Shown here piece after piece: positions 1-5,528 of a stretch of DNA of 5,528 nucleotides. The stretch is from JAUWCW01 sp030609125 [NCBI: Candidatus Rokuibacteriota bacterium]. Its GTDB lineage: Bacteria; JAUVQV01. The notes beneath the pieces were generated by a model. It searched no databases and was not told the DNA's origin. It saw only the letters and a program-made list of their open reading frames with translations. The position numbers and the translations under genes were made by a program. How positions within the stretch are numbered: the first letter of the stretch is position 1; each line of letters starts with the position of its first letter. The stretch spans positions 1 through 5,528 of the forward strand of contig JAUWCW010000154.1 of NCBI GenBank assembly GCA_030609125.1, given 5' to 3'.

Positions 1-1267
1 AGGCGCGGTCATAGAGATCGAAGCGCCAGTACATCTTCTCCTTGGTGATCTTCAGCGGCGGCGCCCGATAGCCGCGCCTCAGGGTCCTGATCAGCCACAG
101 CAGGGTGTGGATGCCGAAAAAGGCGAAGGTCTGGACCAGGAGGCCCACCATCCCCCAGTAGGTGTAGAAAAGGATGGGGTAGTTGGCGCGGTCGTTGTGG
201 TCCCCGTGGGCGAGGAATTTGGTGAATTTCTCGTTGGCGTTCTCGTGGCACTTCCGGCAGGTGGCGACGCGGTTCGCCGGGGAGAGGGTGGACTCCGGGT
301 CGTCGGGAGACAGAATTTTATGCGAGCCGTGGCAGTCGCTGCAGCGGGCGGGCTTGGAGTAGCCCAGGGCCGTCACCTGGCCGTGGTAGGTCTCGCGGTA
401 GGTCTCCATCAGTTCCTCGTGGCAGTGACCGCAGTCCTCGATGATGTGCAGCTTCCACTCCTCGTCGGTGATCCTGGTGACTGTGTGGGACTGGTGGCAG
501 GTGGTGCAGATAGGGCCTTCCTCGCTCCCCTCGGCGAAGACCTGCCCGTGAATGCTCGTCTTGAAGTCCGTCAGGACACCCGCATGACAGACACCGCAGG
601 TCTCGGGTATGTTCCGGTAGTTGATCGAGGACTCCTCGTTCTCGTGGGGGAGTATCCTGTGGGCCCCGTGGCAGTCGTTGCAGACCGCCGACACCAGGAG
701 GCCCGACTTGATCAGGCCCCGGCCGTGGCTGCTGGTGACATACTTCTGGTAGGGGTCCTCCACCTCGATGGCGTGCTTTTTGGCCAGCAGCTGGTCGCTG
801 TGGCACTTCCCGCACGTCTCCACGACGTTGAGGGGGTAGATCTGGGAGCGGGGATCCTCGGGAGGAAAGATGTTGTGCCAGCCGTGGCAGTCCTGGCACA
901 TGGGCACGTCCTCCAACCCCGCCGCCAGGGCCAGGCCGTGAACGCCCTGGTCGTACTCCTCCTGCTTCCCGTCGTGGCAGTCTCCACAGTGAACCTTCCC
1001 CATCACCTGGCCGGGATGCTCGTCCTCGTTGAAGTCGCTGTGACAGTCGACGCAAGCCAGATCGTTCTCGCCATGGATAGTCTCGCGAAAGAGATCGGCG
1101 TCAATGACGGGCGTTTCAGCGCCATGGCAGTCGAGGCAGTCCTCGTTCTCGATGGCGCCGGCAGGAATGCTGGTCACCAGAACCGCCAGGGCGACGATGA
1201 TTATCCAGGCGATAAGATTTGAGTGCGAAAGACGGCCGTGCAGAGATCGAAGTGCGGAAGTGCCCAT
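1..1267 (-). CDS. Multihaem c-type cytochrome with C-terminal membrane domain, 3' end cut by the window edge
   Basis: This frame is open for 422 codons from an ATG at 1267 to the left edge, so the C-terminus is missing. Residues 1-38 look like a Sec signal: arginines 7 and 12, a hydrophobic core at about 18-35, and a possible cleavage after AGA at 38. Eleven CXXCH motifs follow, with first cysteines at 44, 72, 94, 124, 152, 196, 224, 254, 279, 309 and 337. Many are separated by an HG dipeptide that could supply a distal haem ligand. Residues 363-394 form a transmembrane helix containing H387, followed by arginines 394, 397, 398 and 401. This places the haems in the periplasm. The last residues (YWRFDLYDRA) resemble the lead-in of a cytochrome b domain, so I infer a c/b fusion that moves electrons between the quinone pool and periplasmic partners, as in CbcL-type proteins. 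A TAA lies two codons upstream of the ATG, so the start is secure. A GGGGG Shine-Dalgarno-like run sits 6 nt before it. The multihaem call is firm; the b-domain and physiological role are inference. Confidence 0.93.
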   Translation of the reverse strand, partial: MGTSALRSLHGRLSHSNLIAWIIIVALAVLVTSIPAGAIENEDCLDCHGAETPVIDADLFRETIHGENDLACVDCHSDFNEDEHPGQVMGKVHCGDCHDGKQEEYDQGVHGLALAAGLEDVPMCQDCHGWHNIFPPEDPRSQIYPLNVVETCGKCHSDQLLAKKHAIEVEDPYQKYVTSSHGRGLIKSGLLVSAVCNDCHGAHRILPHENEESSINYRNIPETCGVCHAGVLTDFKTSIHGQVFAEGSEEGPICTTCHQSHTVTRITDEEWKLHIIEDCGHCHEELMETYRETYHGQVTALGYSKPARCSDCHGSHKILSPDDPESTLSPANRVATCRKCHENANEKFTKFLAHGDHNDRANYPILFYTYWGMVGLLVQTFAFFGIHTLLWLIRTLRRGYRAPPLKITKEKMYWRFDLYDRA

Positions 1268-1395
1268 GCGTTACCCCCAGTTTAAGATTTCGGTTCCTCT
1301 TATCCCCATTCGGAGAGATACTGATATTATCCAATCGTGTGGAAGTCCGCGGCGCGTTATCACTCCCCCTGAATCTTCGTGGCGCCGGTCCGCGG

Positions 1396-1425
1396 ATACT
1401 AGCAGGAAGATCGAGGCCTCGTCAA
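1396..1425 (-). promoter_or_regulatory. Sigma-70-type promoter for the cytochrome gene
   Basis: Read on the minus strand, TTGACG (1420-1425) is followed after 18 nt by TAGTAT (1396-1401). The -10 is preceded by TGC, giving an extended -10 element. Transcription would start near 1389 and leave a leader of about 122 nt before the ATG at 1267. This is the best promoter match on this strand of the intergenic region. It is a pattern match only. Confidence 0.55.
1412..1421. promoter_or_regulatory. 10-bp palindrome inside the cytochrome promoter, possible operator
   Basis: CGAGGCCTCG is a perfect palindrome that lies in the spacer and overlaps the -35 hexamer of the minus-strand promoter by two bases. 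A dimeric repressor bound here would block polymerase. Palindromes of this size do occur by chance in GC-rich DNA, so the regulatory role is only a suggestion. Confidence 0.3.
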
Positions 1426-1479
1426 GCCAGAAATATCCATAACTCCCCGTAAATTCTGATTTTTCATGTTGGGAACACA

Positions 1480-1530
1480 GGGAGCCCGTCGCGGCCGGGG
1501 AGCCGCCCTTGACCTTTGGGAGCCCGTCGC
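1480..1530. repeat. Perfect 13-bp direct repeat with a third partial copy
   Basis: GGGAGCCCGTCGC occurs at 1480-1492 and again at 1518-1530. A partial copy, GGGAGCC, lies between them at 1498-1504. The starts are 18 and 20 bp apart, close to two helical turns each, so the three boxes would face nearly the same side of the DNA. The right-hand copy fills positions 4-16 of the 17-bp spacer of the galU promoter candidate. This layout suits a regulator-binding array, but no binding protein can be named from the sequence. Confidence 0.6.
1491..1506. repeat. Short GC-rich inverted repeat upstream of the galU promoter
   Basis: GCGGC (1491-1495) and GCCGC (1502-1506) form a 5-bp stem with a 6-nt loop. 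It sits between the two full copies of the 13-bp repeat and just upstream of the galU -35. No T-run follows on either strand, so it is not an intrinsic terminator. It may be part of a protein-binding site or may be chance. Confidence 0.3.
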
Positions 1531-1537
1531 ATAGCAT
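1509..1537 (+). promoter_or_regulatory. Candidate promoter for the galU-hsp20-lon operon
   Basis: TTGACC (1509-1514) and TAGCAT (1532-1537) are separated by 17 nt. The -35 matches the sigma-70 consensus at five of six positions and the -10 at four of six. Transcription would begin near 1544, giving a leader of about 46 nt. The same stretch can be read as a weak heat-shock sigma-32-like promoter, CTTGACC followed after 12 nt by TCGCAT. Which sigma factor applies cannot be decided here. Confidence 0.45.
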
Positions 1538-1589
1538 TATTGCACTACAGATTCGTAAGACTCGGTATTAACAGAATAAGGAATAAAGC

Positions 1590-2453
1590 ATGACCATCAA
1601 GAAGGCTGTCTTCCCCGTCGGAGGCCTGGGGACGAGGTTCCTCCCCGCCACGAAGGCCATGCCCAAGGAGATGCTGACCCTCGTCGATAAGCCGCTGATC
1701 CAGTACTGCATCGAGGAGGCCAAGCAGGCGGGCATAACCGACGTCATCTTCGTCACCGGCCGGGGGAAGAGGGCCATCGAAGACCATTTCGACGTCTCTT
1801 TCGAACTGGAGCAGATCCTGGCCCGGAAGGGGAAGAAGAAACTCCGGGACGAGCTCCGGAAGATACACGAGCTGGCCAACTTCGCCTACGTCCGCCAGGG
1901 CGAGCCGCTCGGACTGGGGCACGCCATTCTCAGCGCCCGCAGCCTCGTCGGCAACGAGCCGTTCGCGGTCGTCCTGGGAGACGACATCATCCGCGCCAAG
2001 GTGCCCTGCCTGAAGCAGATGATAAAGGTCTACGAAAAGCACGGCGGCCCGGTCGTGGCGGTTCAGAAGGTTACGGGGCCGTCCATCAGGGACTACGGGG
2101 TCATCAAAAACCGGAAAATAGACGACCGGGTGTCCCAGATCGTCGACCTGGTGGAGAAGCCCGAGCCCGCCCAGGCGCCGTCGGACCTGGCCATCATCGG
2201 CCGCTACATCCTCACGCCGGCGATATTCAGGTACCTGGAGGTGACCAAGCCGGGGCGGGGCGGCGAGATCCAACTCACCGACGCCCTCAAGCGCATGGCC
2301 CCCGACTATCCCCTGTTCGGGTATCTTTTCGAGGGCACCCGCTACGACGCGGGCAACAAGCTCGGCTTTCTCAAGGCGACGGTAGAGTACGCCCTGGACG
2401 ATCCGGACCTGGGCGAAAACTTCAAAAAATATCTCAGGAGTCTGAAGCTCTGA
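1590..2453 (+). CDS. galU: UTP--glucose-1-phosphate uridylyltransferase
   Basis: This cytoplasmic enzyme makes UDP-glucose and pyrophosphate from UTP and glucose-1-phosphate. UDP-glucose feeds lipopolysaccharide, exopolysaccharide and glycosylation pathways. At 287 residues it has normal bacterial GalU length. The nucleotide-binding signature is at 11-28 (GGLGTRFLPATK, then PKEM), where many GalU proteins have AGLGTR. Other family marks are DKP at 33-35, GEPLGLGHA at 104-112, the LGDD metal site with D131 and D132, VEKP at 188-191, GRYILTP at 204-210, GGEIQLTDAL at 224-233, and RYDAGNKLGF at 251-260. All key motifs are intact. The ATG is preceded by AAGGA at 1578-1582, with a 7-nt spacer. It is the first gene of the plus-strand set, and hsp20 begins 16 nt after its stop. 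The family call is very secure by sequence pattern. A related nucleotidyltransferase such as a dTDP-glucose or CDP-glucose enzyme is unlikely given these motifs. Confidence 0.97.
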   Translation: MTIKKAVFPVGGLGTRFLPATKAMPKEMLTLVDKPLIQYCIEEAKQAGITDVIFVTGRGKRAIEDHFDVSFELEQILARKGKKKLRDELRKIHELANFAYVRQGEPLGLGHAILSARSLVGNEPFAVVLGDDIIRAKVPCLKQMIKVYEKHGGPVVAVQKVTGPSIRDYGVIKNRKIDDRVSQIVDLVEKPEPAQAPSDLAIIGRYILTPAIFRYLEVTKPGRGGEIQLTDALKRMAPDYPLFGYLFEGTRYDAGNKLGFLKATVEYALDDPDLGENFKKYLRSLKL

Positions 2454-2469
2454 CCTGGGCGGAACCGGA

Positions 2470-2922
2470 ATGGGTTTTCGCGGAGACAATCTGGATTACT
2501 TTCAGGGAACGACCGAGGAGCTGATCGAAGGCTATCTCCGGCAGCTCCTGGGAGGAGAGGCTGCGGCCGCCTCCCCATGGGACGAGACGGACTTTCCACC
2601 CCTGGACATATACGAGACACAGGAGGGGATTGTCATCGAAGTCGAGCTCCCGGGAATCGACCTGGCCAGCCTGCAGGTCACCATGTCCGGCGGCGCCCTG
2701 ATCATCGAAGGCCTGAAGGAGGAGGTCCTCGCCCGGGGGAGAGTGAACTTTCTCTGCATGGAGAGAGCGTTCGGGGCCTTCCGGAGAATGATCCCCCTGC
2801 TGCAGCCCATCGACTCCTCCCGGACCCGGGCCCGGTACCGCCTGGGCGTACTGCGGATAACAGTCCCGAAGGTCTCGGAAAAACGGGGCCTGCGGAAGAA
2901 AATCATCGTGTCCACCGAGTAA
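2470..2922 (+). CDS. Hsp20/alpha-crystallin family small heat-shock protein
   Basis: Small heat-shock proteins are ATP-independent cytoplasmic holdases that bind unfolding proteins and pass them to refolding or proteolytic machinery. The 150-residue protein has a short N-terminal arm (1-43) with little similarity to anything I recognise. An alpha-crystallin domain spans about 44-136: [20 protein letters not shown] at 43-62, [10 protein letters not shown] at 76-85, and ERAFGAFRR at 98-106. The strand motif [10 protein letters not shown] at 125-134 corresponds to the usual GVL signature, with leucine before the glycine. A C-terminal I-x-V motif is visible at 145-147, as used for oligomer assembly. 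The ATG lies 16 nt after the galU stop, with GGGCGG at 2457-2462 as a modest ribosome site. The lon start follows 16 nt after its stop. Co-transcription with lon suggests that held substrates are handed to Lon; that link is inferred from context. Confidence 0.94.
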   Translation: MGFRGDNLDYFQGTTEELIEGYLRQLLGGEAAAASPWDETDFPPLDIYETQEGIVIEVELPGIDLASLQVTMSGGALIIEGLKEEVLARGRVNFLCMERAFGAFRRMIPLLQPIDSSRTRARYRLGVLRITVPKVSEKRGLRKKIIVSTE

Positions 2923-2928
2923 AGAGAC

Positions 2929-2934
2929 GGGGAG
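2929..2934 (+). promoter_or_regulatory. Ribosome-binding site supporting the GTG start of lon
   Basis: GGGGAG lies 4 nt before the GTG at 2939. The reading MAKKEETL then runs directly into the typical Lon N-terminus ([13 protein letters not shown]). No ATG occurs in this frame between the hsp20 stop and that conserved sequence, so the GTG start is well supported. Confidence 0.7.
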
Positions 2935-2938
2935 AGCC

Positions 2939-5359
2939 GTGGCAAAAAAAGAGGAGACGCTCAAGGTCCCGAAGGATATCCCCCTGCTGCCGGTGCGGGA
3001 CATCGTGGTTTTCCCCTACATGATCCTCCCCCTCTTTGTGGCCAGAACAATCTCCATCAACGCCATAGACGAGGCCCTCGCCAAGGACAGGATGATCTTC
3101 CTGACGACGCAGAAAGACCAGAGCGAGGAGGAGCCCACCCCGGATCAGCTCTACAAAGTCGGCACAGCGGCCCTGATCATGCGCATGCTCAAGATGCCCG
3201 ACGGACGCATCAAGATCCTCGTCCAGGGCGTCGCCCGGGCCAAGGTGGTAGAGGTGCCGCAGGAGGAGCCTTTCTTCAGGGCCCGGATCCAGCGCATCGA
3301 GGACGACAAGGTCGACTCCGGGGACCTGGAGGTGGAGGCCCTTCTGAGGGCCGTGAAAGAGCAGATGCAGAAGATCACCTCCATGGGCAAGGCGCTGCTG
3401 CCGGACATCATGGTGGTGGCGGAGAATCTCGACGAGCCCGGCAGGCTGGCGGATCTGCTGGGCTCCAATCTGGGTCTGAAGGTCGCCGACGCCCAGGAGA
3501 TCCTGGAGATCGAGGATCCCGTCGCCCGGTTGCGGAGGGTGAACGAACAGCTGAACAAGGAAATCGATCTGCTGGAGATGCAGGAGAAGATCCACTCCCG
3601 GGCCAAGGGGGAAATCGACAAGTCCCAGCGCGAATACTATCTGCGCGAGCAGCTCAAGGCGATCCAGAAAGAGCTCGGGGAGATCGACGAGCGCTCCACC
3701 GAAATGGCGGAGTACGAGGAGAAGATCAAGAGCGCCGACATGCCGGAGAAGGTTCTCGCCCAGGCGGAGAAGCAGCTGGAGCGTCTGGCCCACATGCATC
3801 CCGACGCGGCGGAGGCCTCCCTGGTGAGGACCTACCTGGACTGGCTGGTGGAAATTCCCTGGTCCAGGAGCACCACCGACAACCTGGACATCCCCCTGGC
3901 CGAGAAGGTCCTGGACGAAGATCACTACGACCTGGAAAAGGTCAAGATCCGCATCGTCGAATACCTCTCCGTCCGCAAGCTGAAGGAGCAGATGAAGGGC
4001 CCCATCCTCTGCTTCGTCGGCCCCCCCGGGGTCGGCAAGACCTCCCTGGGCAAGTCCATCGCCCGGTCTCTGGGGCGCAAGTTCGTGCGCATCTCCCTCG
4101 GGGGTGTCAGGGACGAGGCGGAAATCAGGGGGCACCGCCGCACCTACGTCGGGGCTCTCCCGGGCAAGATCATCCAGGGAATCCATGGCGCCGGGTCGAA
4201 CAACCCGGTCTTCATGATGGACGAGGTCGACAAGATCGGAACCGACTTCCGGGGGGACCCCTCGTCGGCTCTCCTGGAGGTTCTCGATCCCGAGCAGAAC
4301 CAGTCGTTCGTCGATCACTACCTCGGCGTCCCCTTCGACCTGTCCAACGTCATGTTTATCACCACCGCCAACCTTCTCGACCCCATTCCGCCGGCTCTCA
4401 AGGACCGCATGGAGGTGCTCTACCTGCAAGGCTACACCGACGAGGAAAAGCGGCACATCGCCCGCCGCTACCTCCTTGCCCGCCAGCTCGAGGAACACGG
4501 CCTCACGGAGGAGGACCTGAAGATCTCGGACCCGGCGATCCTCGAGATCATTCACCGCTACACCCGTGAAGCGGGGCTGCGGAACCTGGAGCGGGAGGTG
4601 GCGAAAGTCTGCCGCAAGACAGCCAGGGAGATCGCCTCGGGCAAGAAGGGACCTTTCCACGTCAGCGCACGCAACCTGAAAAAGTACCTCGGCCCCCGCA
4701 AGTACTTCATGGAGAGCGAGCAGGAGGAGAGCGAGGTCGGCGTGGCCACCGGGCTGGCATGGACCCCCGCGGGGGGGGAAATCCTTCACGTCGAGACGAG
4801 TCTCATGAAGGGCAAGGGAGGAGTGATCCTCACCGGCCAGCTTGGAGACGTCATGAAGGAATCCGCCCAGGCCTCCATCAGCTACGCCCGGTCCCGGGCC
4901 GCTGACTTCGATGTCAACCCCGACTTCAGCTCCAGGAACGACATTCACATCCACGTGCCGGCGGGAGCCATCCCCAAGGACGGGCCCTCGGCGGGGATAA
5001 CAATCACCACCGCTCTCATCTCCTCCCTCACCGGCATCCCCGTCAACAAGGACGTGGCCATGACGGGAGAGGTCACCCTCCGGGGAAGAGTCCTGCCCAT
5101 CGGCGGGCTGAAGGAGAAGGTCCTGGCGGCACACCGGGCGGGGATAAAGACCGTCATCTTCCCGGCCAGGAACAAAATCGACCTGGAGGAGATCCCGCCG
5201 AAAATCAGGAGGGCCATGACCCTCGTCCCCGTGGACAGCATCGACGAGGTCCTCAAGGAGGCCCTCCTCCCCGCCGCTCCACCTGCGAGCAAGTCCGCTG
5301 GAAGGAGGCGCAAGAACCCGTCCTCGAGGCGCGGCACACCCCCGGAGGCGACGGCGTGA
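2939..5359 (+). CDS. lon: ATP-dependent protease Lon (endopeptidase La)
   Basis: Lon is a cytoplasmic homo-hexameric AAA+ serine protease that unfolds and degrades damaged proteins and selected regulators. The 806-residue product has every expected part. The N-terminal substrate-binding domain covers about 12-205 ([13 protein letters not shown] at 14-26), followed by a helical linker to about 300. In the AAA+ module, Walker A is GPPGVGKT at 361-368 and Walker B is VFMMDEVD at 424-431 with D428 and E429. Sensor-1 is N478, the likely arginine finger is R490, and the sensor-2 arginine is R548 in GLRNLER. The protease domain begins near 595. Catalytic S684 lies in PKDGPSAG and catalytic K727 in GGLKEK, with the 43-residue spacing found in E. 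coli Lon (S679/K722). The start is GTG. The last ~28 residues form an arginine-, proline- and serine-rich tail beyond the usual end of the family. The gene is complete and apparently active, 16 nt downstream of hsp20. Confidence 0.98.
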   Translation: MAKKEETLKVPKDIPLLPVRDIVVFPYMILPLFVARTISINAIDEALAKDRMIFLTTQKDQSEEEPTPDQLYKVGTAALIMRMLKMPDGRIKILVQGVARAKVVEVPQEEPFFRARIQRIEDDKVDSGDLEVEALLRAVKEQMQKITSMGKALLPDIMVVAENLDEPGRLADLLGSNLGLKVADAQEILEIEDPVARLRRVNEQLNKEIDLLEMQEKIHSRAKGEIDKSQREYYLREQLKAIQKELGEIDERSTEMAEYEEKIKSADMPEKVLAQAEKQLERLAHMHPDAAEASLVRTYLDWLVEIPWSRSTTDNLDIPLAEKVLDEDHYDLEKVKIRIVEYLSVRKLKEQMKGPILCFVGPPGVGKTSLGKSIARSLGRKFVRISLGGVRDEAEIRGHRRTYVGALPGKIIQGIHGAGSNNPVFMMDEVDKIGTDFRGDPSSALLEVLDPEQNQSFVDHYLGVPFDLSNVMFITTANLLDPIPPALKDRMEVLYLQGYTDEEKRHIARRYLLARQLEEHGLTEEDLKISDPAILEIIHRYTREAGLRNLEREVAKVCRKTAREIASGKKGPFHVSARNLKKYLGPRKYFMESEQEESEVGVATGLAWTPAGGEILHVETSLMKGKGGVILTGQLGDVMKESAQASISYARSRAADFDVNPDFSSRNDIHIHVPAGAIPKDGPSAGITITTALISSLTGIPVNKDVAMTGEVTLRGRVLPIGGLKEKVLAAHRAGIKTVIFPARNKIDLEEIPPKIRRAMTLVPVDSIDEVLKEALLPAAPPASKSAGRRRKNPSSRRGTPPEATA
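5344..5348 (+). promoter_or_regulatory. Ribosome-binding site for the last gene, embedded in the lon tail
   Basis: A perfect GGAGG lies 7 nt before the GTG at 5356, inside the final codons of lon. It fixes the GTG as the likely start of the next gene and fits termination-reinitiation coupling at the GTGA overlap. Confidence 0.75.
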
Positions 5360-5528
5360 AGAAGAGCCCCCTCGGCAGCGCCCACACCTTTCACATCCCC
5401 GTCATGGGCACGGCTTTCACCGTCGACACTCCTCTCAAGGTGGCCAGGTACGGCATCTCGTCGGTCCTCCCCCTCGCCGACGACATCCTCATCGAGCAGA
5501 TGCGCAAGGGTCACCGCGAGCGGCACGG
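5356..5528 (+). CDS. Conserved-looking protein of unknown function, N-terminal fragment
   Basis: The frame is open for 57 codons and runs off the right edge, so only the N-terminus is visible. The GTG start shares GTGA with the lon stop and has a perfect GGAGG 7 nt upstream. The visible protein reads [18 protein letters not shown], then [18 protein letters not shown], then an acidic DDILIEQMR segment. There is no signal peptide or membrane helix, so it is probably cytoplasmic. Base composition matches lon. I recall similarly starting uncharacterised proteins in deltaproteobacteria ([21 protein letters not shown]), but I cannot attach a function. The pattern of a short strand followed by a glycine-rich turn and ARYGISSV could be the first strand and helix of a TIM barrel, which is speculation. 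The reading frame itself is well supported by its start context and position. Confidence 0.75.
   Translation, partial: MKKSPLGSAHTFHIPVMGTAFTVDTPLKVARYGISSVLPLADDILIEQMRKGHRERH

Larger units (their letters stand above)
1268..1589. other. Divergent intergenic region between the cytochrome gene and galU
   Basis: These 322 bp separate two oppositely transcribed genes and carry no convincing coding sequence. They hold, from left to right, a leader of about 120 nt for the cytochrome mRNA, a minus-strand promoter, an AT-rich stretch at about 1428-1472, GGGAGCC repeats with a small dyad, and the galU promoter and short leader. An 8-bp direct repeat GTCCGCGG also occurs at 1345-1352 and 1388-1395. 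I found no CIRCE element, no sigma-54 -24/-12 pair, and no intrinsic terminator, which a divergent arrangement would not need. Confidence 0.85.

Noticed and set aside
318-1055. A 245-codon minus-strand frame within the cytochrome region
   Set aside because: It is out of frame with the haem motifs and is arginine/proline/glycine-rich, typical of a frame-shifted reading of GC-rich DNA.
107-1222. A 371-codon open frame on the plus strand opposite the cytochrome
   Set aside because: The opposite strand encodes eleven regularly placed CXXCH motifs, a signal peptide and a membrane helix, which cannot be chance. The plus-strand frame is a valine-rich shadow without domains.
1326-1331. GATAAT on the minus strand as a -10 nearer to the cytochrome start
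   Set aside because: The hexamer is good, but no acceptable -35 lies 16-18 nt upstream, where the sequence is GC-rich, and there is no TGn extension. The promoter at 1396-1425 is better on both counts.
1271-1363. A 30-codon leader frame on the minus strand, GTG at 1363, with its TAA ending 3 nt before the cytochrome ATG
   Set aside because: Its stop overlaps the cytochrome ribosome-site region, which would suit a regulatory leader peptide. However, the GGGGG upstream of its GTG is only 1 nt away, too close for efficient initiation, and the peptide shows no attenuation-like codon run.
1491-1506. GC-rich hairpin as a transcription terminator
   Set aside because: The stem is only 5 bp and no T-run follows on either strand. 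It also lies between divergent genes, where no terminator is expected.
1545-2489. A 314-codon minus-strand frame opposite galU
   Set aside because: It is antisense to a complete galU and shows no domain of its own.
2903-5134. A 743-codon open frame on the minus strand opposite lon
   Set aside because: It is antisense to an intact, motif-complete lon gene. Its translation is a compositionally biased shadow (rich in L, V, D, G, H) with no recognisable domain. High GC at lon third positions removes stops from this frame.

Overview
The window is GC-rich. It reads as a chromosomal piece of an anaerobic, respiring bacterium, most likely Desulfobacterota/Deltaproteobacteria (Desulfuromonadales- or Geobacter-like). 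The taxonomic guess rests on a large multiheme c-type cytochrome joined to a membrane segment, plus the style of the Hsp20 and Lon proteins. It is an inference, not a database match. I saw no tRNA, rRNA, CRISPR array, transposase or attachment site.

Left part (1-1267, minus strand): one long open frame starts at 1267 and runs off the left edge. Its 422 visible codons encode a secretion signal, eleven CXXCH haem-binding motifs, and then a transmembrane helix with a cytoplasmic-side arginine cluster. The sequence at the window edge looks like the entry to a cytochrome b domain. The protein is therefore probably a quinol-linked, periplasm-facing multihaem cytochrome c/b fusion of the general CbcL type.

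Middle (1268-1589): a 322-bp divergent intergenic region. It holds a good minus-strand promoter for the cytochrome (extended -10, with a 10-bp palindrome touching the -35) and a plus-strand promoter candidate for galU. It also holds a perfect 13-bp direct repeat, one copy of which fills most of the galU promoter spacer, with a third partial copy between the two.

Right part (1590-5528, plus strand): a tightly packed set of galU, hsp20, lon and the start of an unidentified gene. The gaps are 16 nt, 16 nt and a 4-nt overlap (GTGA). GalU makes UDP-glucose for envelope polysaccharide. Hsp20 holds unfolding proteins, and Lon degrades damaged ones. The small heat-shock protein and the protease form an obvious protein-quality-control pair, while galU and the last gene do not have an evident shared pathway with them. 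The last gene uses a GTG start that overlaps the lon stop, with its Shine-Dalgarno sequence inside the lon coding tail, so translational coupling is likely.
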